Shown here in pieces: positions 50,199-60,414 of a stretch of DNA of 64,000 bases (position 1 is its first letter; each line of letters starts with the position of its first letter). Source of the DNA: Rhizobiales bacterium TNE-4 (lineage in GTDB: Bacteria; Pseudomonadota; Alphaproteobacteria; Rhizobiales; Beijerinckiaceae). The DNA lies in NCBI GenBank assembly GCA_019083985.1, contig JAHRCV010000001.1, positions 868,001 to 932,000 on the forward strand. The letters run 5' to 3'. The notes beneath the pieces were generated by a model. The model saw only the letters and a program-made list of their open reading frames with translations, was not told where the DNA came from and ran no database searches. The position numbers were made by a program, and so were the translations under genes.

Positions 50199-51479
50199 TC
50201 AGCGCTGGTTGAGCGCCACATAATCGCGCTGGCGCTCGCCGATATAGAGCTGACGCGGACGGCCGATGCGCTGGGACGGATCTTCGATCATTTCTTTCCA
50301 CTGGGCGATCCAGCCCACCGTACGGGCGAGCGCGAACAGCACCGTGAACATCGAGGTCGGGAAGCCCATCGCCTTCAGTGTGATGCCCGAGTAGAAATCG
50401 ATATTCGGGTAGAGCTTCTTCTCGATGAAATATTCATCCGAAAGCGCGATGCGCTCAAGTTCCATCGCCACGTCGAGCAGCGGATCATCCTTGATGCCGA
50501 GTTCGCTCAACACTTCATGCGTCGTCTTCTGCATGATCTTGGCGCGCGGATCGTAGTTCTTATACACGCGATGGCCGAAGCCCATCAGACGGAACGGATC
50601 GTTCTTATCCTTGGCGCGCGCGATATATTCCGGAATGCGGTCGACGCTGCCGATTTCCTGCAGCATCTTGAGTGCCGCTTCGTTCGCGCCGCCATGGGCC
50701 GGACCCCACAAGCAGGCGACACCGGCCGCGATGCATGCGAACGGATTGGCGCCCGACGAGCCAGCCAGACGCACGGTCGAAGTCGACGCGTTTTGCTCAT
50801 GGTCGGCATGCAGGATGAAGATGCGATCAAGCGCGCGGGAGACGATCGGGTTGACCTTGTACTCTTCGCACGGCACGGCGAAGCACATGCGCAGGAAGTT
50901 CGACGTGTAATCGAGCGAGTTCATCGGATACACGAAGGGCTGGCCGATGGAATATTTATAGGCCATCGCTGCCAGCGTCGGGATCTTCGCGATCATGCGC
51001 ATCGAAGCGATCATGCGCTGCGTCGGATCCGAAATGTCGGTCGAGTCGTGATAGAAGGCCGAGAGCGCGCCGACCGACGCGGTCAACACCGCCATCGGAT
51101 GAGCGTCGCGGCGGAAGCCTTGGAAGAAGCGCATCATCTGCTCATGCACCATGGTGTGGCGCGTGATGCGGTAGTCGAAATCAGCCTTCTGCGCGGCGGT
51201 CGGCAATTCGCCGTACAGCAGGAGGTAGCAGGTTTCGAGGAAGTCGCCATTCAGGGCGAGCTGTTCGATCGGATAGCCGCGATAGAGCAGTATGCCCTCA
51301 TCACCGTCGATATAGGTGATCTTGGACTCGCAGCTGGCGGTCGAGGTGAAGCCGGGATCGTAGGTGAACATCCCGGTCTGGCCGTACAGCTTGCCAATAT
51401 CGATGACGCTCGGCCCGATCGTGCCCTCTTTGACGGGCATGTCGACGTTTGTGTTGGCGACGGTAATGTGAGCGCTCAT
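50199..51479 (-). CDS. gltA: Citrate synthase (type II, NADH-sensitive class by length)
   Basis: Condenses oxaloacetate and acetyl-CoA, entry to the TCA cycle. 426 residues. N-terminal beta region [38 protein letters not shown], catalytic His in [15 protein letters not shown], second His in [16 protein letters not shown], and the C-terminal [28 protein letters not shown] 51479 ([12 protein letters not shown]) has AGGA about 9 nt upstream; the open frame to 51587 runs through the promoter region and is not used. Length and N-terminal extension resemble hexameric bacterial forms; regulation by NADH is inferred. Confidence 0.97.
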   Translation of the reverse strand: MSAHITVANTNVDMPVKEGTIGPSVIDIGKLYGQTGMFTYDPGFTSTASCESKITYIDGDEGILLYRGYPIEQLALNGDFLETCYLLLYGELPTAAQKADFDYRITRHTMVHEQMMRFFQGFRRDAHPMAVLTASVGALSAFYHDSTDISDPTQRMIASMRMIAKIPTLAAMAYKYSIGQPFVYPMNSLDYTSNFLRMCFAVPCEEYKVNPIVSRALDRIFILHADHEQNASTSTVRLAGSSGANPFACIAAGVACLWGPAHGGANEAALKMLQEIGSVDRIPEYIARAKDKNDPFRLMGFGHRVYKNYDPRAKIMQKTTHEVLSELGIKDDPLLDVAMELERIALSDEYFIEKKLYPNIDFYSGITLKAMGFPTSMFTVLFALARTVGWIAQWKEMIEDPSQRIGRPRQLYIGERQRDYVALNQR

Positions 51480-51521
51480 TGGCTTTTTTCCTGGCCGGAG
51501 TGGGACCACGATGCCCGGGCC

Positions 51522-51558
51522 TTGCCGCATGGCGGGAAGATTTGCCGCATTGCGGCAA
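51522..51558 (-). promoter_or_regulatory. Twin palindromic operator candidates upstream of gltA
   Basis: Two dyads with the same core. Site A: TTGCCGC-ATG-GCGGGAA (51522-51538, one mismatch). Site B: TTGCCGC-ATT-GCGGCAA (51542-51558, perfect). Centres are 20 bp apart, about two helical turns, and 43-79 bp before the gltA start. This geometry fits two dimers of a regulator side by side. I do not know the factor. Confidence 0.5.
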
Positions 51559-51643
51559 GCCCCTGCGAAAAGGCCGGATTTCGTCAAACGGCAGAATTGC
51601 TAACGCACTTTCGGCGAGGGTTCAACCACACCGAAAGGCGAGT

Positions 51644-51661
51644 GCCGCCCCTTGAGGCGGC
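51644..51661. other. Stem-loop after gltX
   Basis: GCCGCC (51644-51649), 6-nt loop, GGCGGC (51656-51661), 6 bp after the gltX stop on the minus strand. No T-run follows in either direction, so it is a weak or factor-dependent terminator at best. Confidence 0.35.
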
Positions 51662-51666
51662 GTTGT

Positions 51667-53085
51667 TCACAAGGCGATGTCAGCGAGGCGGGCGAGGGTT
51701 TCTTCGCGCCCCAGCACGATCATCACATCGAAAATCGGCGGCGAGGTCCCGCGGCCGGTCAAAGCGGCGCGTAAGGGCTGTGCAATCTGACCGAGCTTTG
51801 CCCCTTCGGCATCCGCAAAGCTACGGACGGAGGCTTCTGTCGCTTCGACCGTCCAATCTGGCAGGGCGGCAAGCACGGTAGCGAGCGCGCCCATGCGCTT
51901 GCGCGCCGTCTCGTCGAGCAGGCTATCGGCCTTGGCATCGAAATTCAGCGGCCGGACGGCGTAGAGGTAATAGGCGCTGTCGAGCAGTTCGATCAGCGTC
52001 TTGGCGCGTTCCTTGAGGCCGGGCATGGCGGTGAGAAATTTGGCCTTGAGGTCGGGGCTCAGAACCAGTGGCGCGCCATGCGCTTCGCCCACTTCCGGCA
52101 GGATGGTTTCGAGCGCTTCGAGGATGTCCGCGTCGGCAGCCGCGCGCATGTAATGGCCATTGACGTTTTCGAGTTTGGTAAAATCGAAACGCGCCGGTGA
52201 GCGGCCGATACCGGCGAGATCGAATGCGGCGATCATTTCGTCGGTGGTGAAGAATTCTTGGTCGCCATGGCTCCAGCCGAGGCGGACGAGATAATTGCGC
52301 AAGGCTGCGGGCAAATAGCCAAGCGCGCGATAAGCTTCCACGCCGAGCGCGCCATGGCGCTTAGAGAGTTTCGCACCGTCCGGACCATGGATGAGTGGGA
52401 TATGCGCCATTACTGGCACGTCCCATCCGGCCGCTTGATAGATCTGTGTCTGCCGGGCCGCATTGGTGAGATGGTCGTCGCCACGGATGATGTGGGTTAC
52501 GCCCATGTCGTGATCGTCAACGACGACGGCGAGCATATAGGTCGGGGTGCCATCGGAACGCAGCAGCACAAGATCGTCGAGATCCTTGTTCTGCCAGACG
52601 ACGCGGCCTTGCACCTCGTCATTGACGATGGTTTCGCCTTCTTGCGGCGCCTTGAGGCGAATGACGGGTTTGACGCCGGCGGGCGCGTCTGCAGCCGCGC
52701 GATCACGCCAGCGGCCGTCATAACGCATGGGGCGGCCTTCGGCGCGCGCCTTCTCGCGCATCTCTTCGAGTTCCTGCGGGCTCGCATAGCAGTAATAGGC
52801 CTTGCCTTCGGCGAGCAGTTTTTCCGCGACTTCGCGATGCCGCGCAGCGCGCGAGAATTGGTAGACGATGTCGCCATCCCATTCGAGGCCAAGCCAAGTG
52901 AGGCCATCAATGATGGCGGCAATCGCGGCATCCGTCGAACGTTCGCGATCGGTATCCTCGATGCGCAACATCATTTTGCCGCCATAGCGCTTGGCGAACA
53001 GCCAATTGAAGAGCGCGGTGCGGCCGCCGCCAATGTGCAGAAAGCCAGTGGGCGAGGGCGCAAAGCGGGTCACAACATTCGACAT
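51667..53085 (-). CDS. gltX: Glutamyl-tRNA synthetase
   Basis: Class I synthetase charging tRNA-Glu (and often tRNA-Gln in alphaproteobacteria, which use the amidotransferase route). 472 residues. HIGH-type motif in [18 protein letters not shown], the KMSKS-type motif AKLSKRHG, and the conserved [13 protein letters not shown] 53085 ([14 protein letters not shown]) gives the usual length; a TTG at 53100 adds five residues. Divergent from comEC across a 124-bp gap that must hold both promoters. Whether it is the discriminating or non-discriminating paralogue is not clear from sequence alone. Confidence 0.96.
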   Translation of the reverse strand: MSNVVTRFAPSPTGFLHIGGGRTALFNWLFAKRYGGKMMLRIEDTDRERSTDAAIAAIIDGLTWLGLEWDGDIVYQFSRAARHREVAEKLLAEGKAYYCYASPQELEEMREKARAEGRPMRYDGRWRDRAAADAPAGVKPVIRLKAPQEGETIVNDEVQGRVVWQNKDLDDLVLLRSDGTPTYMLAVVVDDHDMGVTHIIRGDDHLTNAARQTQIYQAAGWDVPVMAHIPLIHGPDGAKLSKRHGALGVEAYRALGYLPAALRNYLVRLGWSHGDQEFFTTDEMIAAFDLAGIGRSPARFDFTKLENVNGHYMRAAADADILEALETILPEVGEAHGAPLVLSPDLKAKFLTAMPGLKERAKTLIELLDSAYYLYAVRPLNFDAKADSLLDETARKRMGALATVLAALPDWTVEATEASVRSFADAEGAKLGQIAQPLRAALTGRGTSPPIFDVMIVLGREETLARLADIAL

Positions 53086-53209
53086 CGAAGGGTCCGACAA
53101 TCAGGAGATGAGGACGCGGCGAGAACGCCGCAAAGTGCAACCGTACGGCGGTAGAGCGCGTGCGGGCCGCTCCTTTAGCATTGAAACGCACAAGGCGTAA
53201 GGGCGGGGC

Positions 53210-55489
53210 ATGGCTGAGACGGAGATGGGCGCGCGCGTGGCCGATGTGCGGCCGGCTGCGGCCCCGCGGCTTATGCCTGTGCGTTTCCGCAGCCTCCTGC
53301 GTGAGGGCTGGCTCAGCGCAGCATGGGAGCGCGAACGCGACGCGCGTCGACCGTTCCTGTTCTGGCCTGTTGGCATGAGTGCGGGTGTGCTCCTCTATTT
53401 CGCGGCGGATCGCGAGCCAGCTTTGTGGGCCGGGCCAGGTCTTCTGTGTTGTGGCGTTGCCATAACCTTCTTCGCGCAGGCGCGACGTCTCACAGGGCTC
53501 ATGGTTTTCGCCATGAGTGTTGCGGCGATGGCGGCGGGCTTTTCCGCATCCGCCTTCAAGGCGTGGTGGGTTGCAGCGCCCGTGATTGCAAAGGCCGGTG
53601 CGCTCAAGGGAACAGGCGTCATCCTGCAGATCGATCGGCGCGGCACGGGCGCACGGCTTCTCATCGGTGTCGAGCGGATCGACCGGATGCAGGCTGTGCC
53701 GGCGCGCTTGCGGTTGACCTCGCGCCAGGCGGTGCCTCTCGAGGCCGGAACACGGATTGATTTCGCCGCTTATGTCTTGCCGCCGCCGCAACCCTCGCGG
53801 CCCGGCGGGTATGATTTTGCCCGCGACGCATGGTTCGCTGGAATTGGCGGGGTTGGCGCGCTGCAAGGCAAGCCCGCACCGGCGGCTGATCAAGCGATCT
53901 CATCGTGGCATTGGCGGATGCTCGCGGCTATCGACCGAGCGCGCAATGATGTGACGGCGCGGATTGCGGGCACCATCGGCGGGCAGGCTGGCGAGGTGGC
54001 GGTGGCCCTCATCACGGGCAAGCGCGGCGGCATTAGCGAGGAAACCAACGAGATCCTGCGCGCGGCTGGCATCTACCACGTTGTCTCGATCTCGGGCCTG
54101 CACATGGTGCTTGCGGCCGGCATGGTGTTCTTCCTTGTCCGTGCGCTGTTTGCGCTATCATCCGCCGCCCTCCTGACCTTGCCGGTCAAATCGATCGCAG
54201 CCGTCGCGGCCATTGTGGCAGCGATTGCCTATGACATTTTCGCGGGGTCAGAGATTGCGACCGAGCGTTCACTGGTGATGACGCTGATCGTCTTCGGTGC
54301 CGTGCTTGCGCACCGTCGGGCTCTCTCGATGCGCAATCTGGCTTTGGCGGCTCTGCTGCTCATTCTGCTAGAGCCTGAGACGGTGGTCGGCCCTAGTTTC
54401 CAGATGTCCTTCTGCGCTGTGATGGGACTAATCGCGCTTTATGAGCGTGCTGGCGTGGCCAGCGCCGCGCAGGAAGGCTTGATCCTGACACAAGCGGAAG
54501 TGCCGGTGCGTGAGACGCCGCCGCAGAGCCTTGCGGCACGGGCGCTTCATTGGGTTGGCGGGCATGGCAAGGCCCTGATCCTGACGACGCTCGTCGCGGA
54601 ATTGGCGACCGCGCCCTTCGCGCTCTACCATTTTCAGCAGCTTCAGCCGCTTGGGCTTCTGGGCAACGCGCTTGTCCTGCCACTGATCTCGGTGGTCGTG
54701 ATGCCCGCCGCGCTTATTGGCATGATGGCGCTGCCCTTCGGGCTCGATCTCTGGGTCTGGGTCGCGATGGGGTGGGGTGTCGACCTCATGTTGGCGCTGG
54801 CACGGTGTGTCGCTGCCTTGCCGTTCTCGGTGGTCTCCGTACCGGCGCCGGCGGGGTGGGCGATGGCGTTGGCCGTCTTCGGGTTCGTCTGGATGGCGCT
54901 CTGGACGAGCGCGATCCGGTGGGCCGGGATGCCTTTGGTTGCGCTTGGGTTTGCACTCGCTTGGGCGGGCCCCAAACCCGATCTCTTTGTGACCGGCGAT
55001 GGCAAGGCAGCGGCCCTGCGAACGGCCGATGGCCGTATCGCTTTGGTGGGTCCTTCACCCGGCGGTTTCGTGCTCGAACAATGGTTGCGTGCGACAGGTG
55101 ATCCCCGCAAGGCAAAGGATGCGACGCTGAAGGCCGCAGTGATGTGCGATCGGACAGCATGTATCCTCAAAGATTCAGCGGGTTATCCGGTGGCCTTCAT
55201 CAAGCAGGCGAGCGCTTTTGCCGAAGATTGTGACCGGGCCCGGCTGATCGTCACGCCACTCAGCGCGCCACCCCATTGCGTGGCCAGCGTGCTTGATCGG
55301 GCAGCACTCGCGCAAACAGGCGCCGTCGCGGGCTTTCGTGCGCCTAATGGCGCGTGGCGCTTTGAAGGCGTCCGCACCCCCTTCACAGACCGGCCTTGGC
55401 GGCCAGCGCTGACGGGAGACGGCTCATACCTTCAGCGGGCGCAACGCGAAACCGCAGCGCCTCACGAAGATAATGATGTAAGCGACTGA
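53210..55489 (+). CDS. comEC: ComEC/Rec2 family DNA-uptake channel protein
   Basis: Predicted inner-membrane channel that takes up single-stranded DNA in competence. 759 residues. After a polar N-terminus come membrane helices and a DUF4131-type OB region (about 110-215), then the competence domain with IYHVVSISGLHMVLAAGMVFF and many helices. The C-terminal ~185 residues resemble the beta-lactamase-like domain of ComEC, but no HxHxDH zinc motif is visible, so nuclease activity there is unlikely. No other competence genes are in the window. It ends 6 bp from the convergent lexA stop. Confidence 0.92.
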   Translation: MAETEMGARVADVRPAAAPRLMPVRFRSLLREGWLSAAWERERDARRPFLFWPVGMSAGVLLYFAADREPALWAGPGLLCCGVAITFFAQARRLTGLMVFAMSVAAMAAGFSASAFKAWWVAAPVIAKAGALKGTGVILQIDRRGTGARLLIGVERIDRMQAVPARLRLTSRQAVPLEAGTRIDFAAYVLPPPQPSRPGGYDFARDAWFAGIGGVGALQGKPAPAADQAISSWHWRMLAAIDRARNDVTARIAGTIGGQAGEVAVALITGKRGGISEETNEILRAAGIYHVVSISGLHMVLAAGMVFFLVRALFALSSAALLTLPVKSIAAVAAIVAAIAYDIFAGSEIATERSLVMTLIVFGAVLAHRRALSMRNLALAALLLILLEPETVVGPSFQMSFCAVMGLIALYERAGVASAAQEGLILTQAEVPVRETPPQSLAARALHWVGGHGKALILTTLVAELATAPFALYHFQQLQPLGLLGNALVLPLISVVVMPAALIGMMALPFGLDLWVWVAMGWGVDLMLALARCVAALPFSVVSVPAPAGWAMALAVFGFVWMALWTSAIRWAGMPLVALGFALAWAGPKPDLFVTGDGKAAALRTADGRIALVGPSPGGFVLEQWLRATGDPRKAKDATLKAAVMCDRTACILKDSAGYPVAFIKQASAFAEDCDRARLIVTPLSAPPHCVASVLDRAALAQTGAVAGFRAPNGAWRFEGVRTPFTDRPWRPALTGDGSYLQRAQRETAAPHEDNDVSD

Positions 55490-55495
55490 AAACGT

Positions 55496-56197
55496 TCAGT
55501 AACGACGCATCAAGCCGACGAGCTTACCCTGAATCCGCACACGGTCTGGACCCAGAACGCGGGTTTCATAGGCCGGATTGGCCGCTTCCAACGCAATCGA
55601 CGAGCCGCGTTTGCGCAACCGCTTCAAGGTCGCTTCCTCGTCATCGATCAAGGCAACAACGATATCGCCGGTATCGGCGGATTCCTGTTTCTTGATCAGG
55701 ACGGTGTCGCCATCATGGATGCCAGCCTCGATCATCGAGTCGCCGCGCACTTCGAGCGCATAATGCTCGCCCATGCCCAGCATGTCAGGCGGCATGGCAA
55801 TGGTGTGGGAGCGGGACTGGATCGCCTCGATAGGTGTACCGGCGGCGATGCGGCCCATCATCGGAACAGAAACAATCGCCGGACCAGAATCGTTTTCCGC
55901 TGCCTTGGGGCGCAGGCGGCCCAGATTGCCTTCGATGACGCTTGGACGGAAGCCGCCGCGCGGCGCGGCATTCGGCGTCGATTGCTCAGGCAGCTTCAGC
56001 ACTTCAAGCGCGCGCGCACGGTTCGGCAGGCGGCGGATGAAGCCGCGCTCCTCAAGCGCAATGATGAGGCGGTGGATGCCGGATTTCGACTTGAGATCAA
56101 GCGCTTCCTTCATCTCGTCGAAAGAGGGCGGCACGCCATCCTGCGCCAAACGCTCATGGATGAAGCGAAGAAGTTCGTTCTGCTTGCGCGTGAGCAT
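55496..56197 (-). CDS. lexA: LexA repressor
   Basis: SOS-response repressor with autoproteolysis. 233 residues. Winged-helix DNA-binding domain 1-~65 ([19 protein letters not shown]), cleavage site A119-G120 (RIAAGTP), catalytic S154 (GDSMIEAGI) and K192 (ATLKRL). ATG 56197 is chosen over an in-frame start six codons upstream because the family begins MLTRKQ. Its own promoter contains an SOS box, so it is autoregulated although the upstream genes run in the same direction. A 6-bp inverted repeat (55485-55490/55495-55500) spans the convergent end with comEC. Confidence 0.97.
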   Translation of the reverse strand: MLTRKQNELLRFIHERLAQDGVPPSFDEMKEALDLKSKSGIHRLIIALEERGFIRRLPNRARALEVLKLPEQSTPNAAPRGGFRPSVIEGNLGRLRPKAAENDSGPAIVSVPMMGRIAAGTPIEAIQSRSHTIAMPPDMLGMGEHYALEVRGDSMIEAGIHDGDTVLIKKQESADTGDIVVALIDDEEATLKRLRKRGSSIALEAANPAYETRVLGPDRVRIQGKLVGLMRRY

Positions 56198-56231
56198 CGC
56201 GGCTCGATCCCCCAAAACAAATCACGAACAA

Positions 56232-56260
56232 ACGCTACATGTTCTTGATGTGTTCCGCAA
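56232..56260 (-). promoter_or_regulatory. lexA promoter with LexA (SOS) box
   Basis: The box GTTC-N7-GTTC occupies 56241-56255 (plus orientation; GAAC-N7-GAAC on the minus strand), the established alphaproteobacterial LexA site. On the minus strand TTGCGG (56260-56255), 17 nt and TAGCGT (56237-56232) form a promoter match whose spacer is largely the box itself. It lies 44-58 bp before the lexA start. Confidence 0.85.
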
Positions 56261-56292
56261 GGGGAAAGTCGAGCGGAAGCGCAGCGGCTTCC

Positions 56293-57504
56293 TCACAGCC
56301 GGATGATACGGACCGTCTCGCCGGCTTTCGCGGGCGGTGCAAAGGGCGCGCGGATAAGAAGCGCATCGCTTTCAGTCAGAAGCCGCAGCATCGAGGAATC
56401 CTGCTTACCGAAGGGTGTGACGCACGGCAGGCCAGAGGGATCGCTCGCCAAGCGCGCCCTTACATAATCCTGCCGAAGATCATTCTCCGGCATGTCAGCG
56501 GCGAGGATCGCCGCTTCACTCGGATCGGCGCCTGCGCCGGGTTGGCCAAGCAGCGCGGCGATCAAGGGTTCGAGAAAGAGCTTGGTGCAGACGATGGATG
56601 AGACCGGGTTGCCCGGGAGGCCGAGCACGATCGTCTCGCCCAGCGTGCCGAAAATCAGCGGCTTGCCTGGCCGCATGGCAATTTTCCAGAAGCCGAGTTC
56701 CATGCCGCGCTTGGTGAGCGCCTTCTGCACGAGATCGTGATCACCCACCGAAGCACCGCCCAGCGTGACGAGCACATCCGTCTTTTCTGCCACGGCGCGA
56801 TCCAAAGCGGCATCGAGATCAGCCATCGTATCGCGCGCGATGCCAAGATCGATGGCGCGCGCACCCTTGGCGGAGGCCATGGCGCAAACGGCAAAAGAAT
56901 TTGAAGCGACGATTTGGTCGGGGCCGACCATTTCGCCGGGGCGAACCAATTCATCGCCAGTGGCGAGCACGGATACGATGGGCTTCTGGCGGACGGGCAA
57001 AGTCGGGTGGCCCATCGCGGCGGCGAGCGCGAGCGCGCGGGCGTTAAGCACGCTGCCTGCCTGTAGCAACACATCGCCCTGTGCGAAATCAAGCCCGCGC
57101 GGACGGACGAAGCGGCCAGCGCCAACCGCTTCACGTGCGATAATCATCTCGCCTTCGGTCGTCGCATTCTCTTGAATGAGGATCGCGTCGGCGCCGTCTG
57201 GCACCGGCGCGCCGGTAAAAATGCGGACAGTCTCGTTCGCGCCGATGCGGCCATGAAAGGCCCGGCCCGCTGCGGCTTCGCCAATCTTTTTCAAGCGCGC
57301 GCCCGCGACACAATCGGCCGCGCGCACGGCATAACCATCCATGGCGGAGGCGGGAAAGGGCGGTTGTGTGCGGGTCGCTGCGACATCGCTGGCGAGTGTG
57401 CGGAAGGCGGCCTCATGCAAGGGGAGCGTTTCCGCGCCGCGTGGTTTCGCAGCCGCTAAGATTCGTGCGAGCGCATCAGCGACCGGGATCAATCCGTCAG
57501 CCAT
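56293..57504 (-). CDS. moeA: Molybdopterin molybdenumtransferase MoeA
   Basis: Inserts molybdate into adenylated molybdopterin. 403 residues. Motifs: [60 protein letters not shown] and FGLPGNP-type [14 protein letters not shown] 57504 ([12 protein letters not shown]) gives normal length; the open frame to 57684 overlaps moaC entirely. It overlaps the end of moaC by 8 bp and is the last gene of the ppiD-trp-moa run. Confidence 0.96.
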   Translation of the reverse strand: MADGLIPVADALARILAAAKPRGAETLPLHEAAFRTLASDVAATRTQPPFPASAMDGYAVRAADCVAGARLKKIGEAAAGRAFHGRIGANETVRIFTGAPVPDGADAILIQENATTEGEMIIAREAVGAGRFVRPRGLDFAQGDVLLQAGSVLNARALALAAAMGHPTLPVRQKPIVSVLATGDELVRPGEMVGPDQIVASNSFAVCAMASAKGARAIDLGIARDTMADLDAALDRAVAEKTDVLVTLGGASVGDHDLVQKALTKRGMELGFWKIAMRPGKPLIFGTLGETIVLGLPGNPVSSIVCTKLFLEPLIAALLGQPGAGADPSEAAILAADMPENDLRQDYVRARLASDPSGLPCVTPFGKQDSSMLRLLTESDALLIRAPFAPPAKAGETVRIIRL

Positions 57505-57976
57505 CGGCTTTCCACGAGCCCGATTTGCCACCGGTCTTTTCGAGCAAGCGAATGCCGTCAATGCGCATGAAACGATCGACGGCTTTGGCCATATCGTAAA
57601 TGGTGAGGCAGGCGACGGAGACGGCGGTGAGCGCTTCCATCTCGACGCCCGTCTTGCCAGAGAGCTTGGCCATCGCTTCAACACGAATGCCGGGCAGCGT
57701 GTCGTCGAAGGTGAAATCGACCGCCACTTTCGACAGGGCCAGCGGATGGCACAGCGGGATCAATTCATGCGTGCGCTTAGCCGCCATGATCCCGGCAATG
57801 CGCGCTGTCGCGATGACATCGCCTTTCTTGGCCGCACCGTCGCGGATGAGGGCGAGCGTCTCAGGCTTCATGATGACGCGGCCTTCGGCAATCGCGACGC
57901 GATCGGTCACGTCCTTGTCAGCCACATCGACCATGGCTGCCTTGCCGGTTTCGTCGAGATGGGTGAGCCGGCTCAT
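57497..57976 (-). CDS. moaC: Cyclic pyranopterin monophosphate synthase MoaC
   Basis: Converts the MoaA product to cyclic pyranopterin monophosphate in molybdenum cofactor synthesis. 159 residues. Signature [18 protein letters not shown] near the start, then [30 protein letters not shown] and [20 protein letters not shown]. The start overlaps the trpC stop (ATGA). No moaA or moaB/mog lies in the window. Confidence 0.97.
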   Translation of the reverse strand: MSRLTHLDETGKAAMVDVADKDVTDRVAIAEGRVIMKPETLALIRDGAAKKGDVIATARIAGIMAAKRTHELIPLCHPLALSKVAVDFTFDDTLPGIRVEAMAKLSGKTGVEMEALTAVSVACLTIYDMAKAVDRFMRIDGIRLLEKTGGKSGSWKADG

Positions 57977-58773
57977 GCGACCTCGCCAAATAGAAGAGCG
58001 CGTGTTGCGGCTGTCACATTGTCCTGCCGCATCAGGCTTTCGCCAACGAGGAAGGTGTTGATGTCGACATTTTGCAAGCGCTCTACATCGTCATGCGTGA
58101 AGATACCGCTCTCACCGACAATGATGCGACCGCGCGGGATGAGAGGGGCCAGCATCTCGCTTGTCGTCAATGTCACGTCAAACGTGCGCAGATTGCGGTT
58201 GTTGATGCCGATCAGTTTGGTGTCGAGTTTCAACGCGCGCTGCAATTCTTCGGCATCATGCACTTCGGCGAGCACGTCCATGCCGAGATCATGGGCCGCT
58301 TGCGTGAGATCGTGAGCGAGCGCGTCATCGACGCTGGCCATGATGACGAGGATGCAATCTGCTCCCCACGCACGCGCTTCGACGACTTGATAGATGTCGT
58401 AGAGAAAATCTTTGCGCAACGCGGGCAGGTTGGTCGCATCGCGCGCTTGCGTTAGATATTCGGGCTTGCCTTGGAAGGATGGCTCGTCGGTCAGAACGGA
58501 CAAGCAGGTTGCGCCGCCCGCTTCATAGGCTCGCGCCAGCTTCGGCGGATCGAAATCGGCGCGGATCAGGCCCTTTGACGGGCTCGCCTTCTTGATTTCG
58601 GCGATGAGCGCGGGGCGATCTTCGGAGAGATGTTTCTGGATCGCACGCGCAAACCCGCGCGGCGGTAACGCGCGTCCTGCCAGATCAGTCAGGTCGGTAA
58701 ACGAAATCCGCTTCTTCGCTGCCGCGATCTCCTCGCGCTTATAGGCTTCGATCTTTTTCAGAATGTCAGCCAT
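57973..58773 (-). CDS. trpC: Indole-3-glycerol phosphate synthase
   Basis: TIM-barrel enzyme closing the indole ring in tryptophan synthesis. 266 residues, monofunctional (no TrpF fusion). Motifs: [21 protein letters not shown] with catalytic residues, [37 protein letters not shown] and [12 protein letters not shown]. Overlaps trpD by 8 bp and moaC by 4 bp. Confidence 0.97.
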   Translation of the reverse strand: MADILKKIEAYKREEIAAAKKRISFTDLTDLAGRALPPRGFARAIQKHLSEDRPALIAEIKKASPSKGLIRADFDPPKLARAYEAGGATCLSVLTDEPSFQGKPEYLTQARDATNLPALRKDFLYDIYQVVEARAWGADCILVIMASVDDALAHDLTQAAHDLGMDVLAEVHDAEELQRALKLDTKLIGINNRNLRTFDVTLTTSEMLAPLIPRGRIIVGESGIFTHDDVERLQNVDINTFLVGESLMRQDNVTAATRALLFGEVA

Positions 58774-59779
58774 TGGAGGCCTTCACCAATGTTTCGAGCA
58801 CTTGCTTCGCGCGACCATCGTCAATGGCGGCTTCGACGATGCGGGCCGCTTCGTCAAGCGTGGCCGCACGGCCCGCAACCACGAGCGCCGCTGCAGCGTT
58901 CAAAACAGCAATATCGCGATAGGCCGTCCTCTCGCCATTCAGCACCGCGAGCAGAGCCTTGGCATTGTGCTCGCCATCGCCACCTTTGAGCGCATCCGAT
59001 GTTGCGCGGGCGAGGCCGGCATCATCCGGCGTGATCGTGAAAGATGTGATCGCACCATTCTTTAACGCGATCACTTTGGTCTCGCCCGTCGTGGTGATTT
59101 CATCAAGCCCGTCCGACCCGTGCACAATCCATAAATCGGTCGAGCCGAGGCTTTTCAGCGTTTCAGCGATTGGCATCATCCAGCTTTCAGAAAAAACACC
59201 GATGACCTGTTTCTTGACGCCTGCTGGGTTGGAGAGAGGGCCCAGAATGTTGAAGATTGTGCGTGTGCCGAGTTCGACGCGAACGGGTGCGACATGACGC
59301 ATGGACGAATGATGCGCCGGGGCAAACATGAAGCCGACACCCGCTTCCTTGATGCAGCGTTCAATGCCCGCGGCATCGATCCCCACTTTCACACCGAGCG
59401 CAGCGAGCACATCGGCCGATCCCGATTTGGACGATGCGGCGCGGTTGCCGTGCTTGGCAACTTTAAGGCCTGTTGCCGCCGTGAGGATTGCGGCCAATGT
59501 CGAGACATTCCATGAACCGGAATTATCGCCGCCCGTACCGACGATATCGATGGCATCGGTGGGGGCATTCACGCGCAGCATTTTGGCGCGCATGGCCGTG
59601 ACCGCGCCGGAGATTTCATCGACGGTTTCACCGCGCACGCGCAGCGCCATCAGAAAGGCGCCCATCTGCGCGAGCGTCGCTTCGCCCGAAAGGATTTGAT
59701 CGAAAGCCTTTTCGGCTTCTTCGCGCGTGAGCGGCGAGCCGGTGGCGACTTTCGCAATGATCGGTTTGAAGTGATCCAT
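58766..59779 (-). CDS. trpD: Anthranilate phosphoribosyltransferase
   Basis: Transfers phosphoribose from PRPP to anthranilate. 337 residues. PRPP-binding loop [36 protein letters not shown], then [37 protein letters not shown] (read in pieces) and [13 protein letters not shown] 59779 ([11 protein letters not shown]) is preferred over the in-frame start 36 bp upstream, which lies in trpG. It lies 11 bp after trpG. Confidence 0.96.
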   Translation of the reverse strand: MDHFKPIIAKVATGSPLTREEAEKAFDQILSGEATLAQMGAFLMALRVRGETVDEISGAVTAMRAKMLRVNAPTDAIDIVGTGGDNSGSWNVSTLAAILTAATGLKVAKHGNRAASSKSGSADVLAALGVKVGIDAAGIERCIKEAGVGFMFAPAHHSSMRHVAPVRVELGTRTIFNILGPLSNPAGVKKQVIGVFSESWMMPIAETLKSLGSTDLWIVHGSDGLDEITTTGETKVIALKNGAITSFTITPDDAGLARATSDALKGGDGEHNAKALLAVLNGERTAYRDIAVLNAAAALVVAGRAATLDEAARIVEAAIDDGRAKQVLETLVKASNG

Positions 59780-59790
59780 CCGCTGCCTCG

Positions 59791-60414
59791 TCAAACGCGT
59801 TTGTGGCGGTTCCATTCATCCGCCAGAGCAAGAAAATTGCCGAAGATTGTCAGTCCCTGTTCGGACTTGATGCTTTCGGGGTGAAATTGGACGCCGTGAA
59901 CCGGGTGTTCACGATGCGACAACGCCATGACAAGCCCATCTTCCGTTTCTGCCGTCACTTTGAAAGCGGCAGGGCAGGTCTCGCGGGCCACGATCAGCGA
60001 ATGATAGCGCGTCGCTTTGAAGGGGCCATTGATACCGCGAAAGACGGTTTCTGATTTGTGATGCACGGTCGAGACTTTGCCGTGCATGGGCAAGGGTGCA
60101 CGCACCACTTCGCCGCCATAGGCTTGCCCCATCGATTGCAGGCCGAGACAGACGCCGAACATCGGAATGGTGGCGCCAGCTTTGGCAATCAACGGGAGGC
60201 AGATGCCTGCTTCATTCGGTGTGCATGGACCGGGCGATAGCACGATCGCTTCTGGCGCGCTTGCGATCACGGCATCGGCGTCCGTCTCGTCATTGCGGAT
60301 CACGGTGATGTCCGCGCCGAGCTTGCCAAGATCGTGATAAAGGTTCCAAGTGAAGCTGTCGTAATTGTCGATCAGCGTCACTTTCATGCCGGGCTTCATG
60401 GTGGGTGCGCTCAT
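59791..60414 (-). CDS. trpG: Anthranilate synthase component II (glutamine amidotransferase)
   Basis: Supplies ammonia from glutamine to TrpE. 207 residues. Class I amidotransferase triad: Cys in [13 protein letters not shown], His and Glu in [10 protein letters not shown]-terminal [14 protein letters not shown] and [12 protein letters not shown]. Possibly shared with folate synthesis (PabA function), which is common when no separate pabA exists. Start overlaps the trpE stop (ATGA); a start at MKPGMKV is also possible. Confidence 0.96.
   Translation of the reverse strand: MSAPTMKPGMKVTLIDNYDSFTWNLYHDLGKLGADITVIRNDETDADAVIASAPEAIVLSPGPCTPNEAGICLPLIAKAGATIPMFGVCLGLQSMGQAYGGEVVRAPLPMHGKVSTVHHKSETVFRGINGPFKATRYHSLIVARETCPAAFKVTAETEDGLVMALSHREHPVHGVQFHPESIKSEQGLTIFGNFLALADEWNRHKRV

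Noticed and set aside
50517-51881. 454-residue plus-strand frame opposite gltA
   Set aside because: Antisense to citrate synthase and its promoter; no homology-like motif and no start signal.
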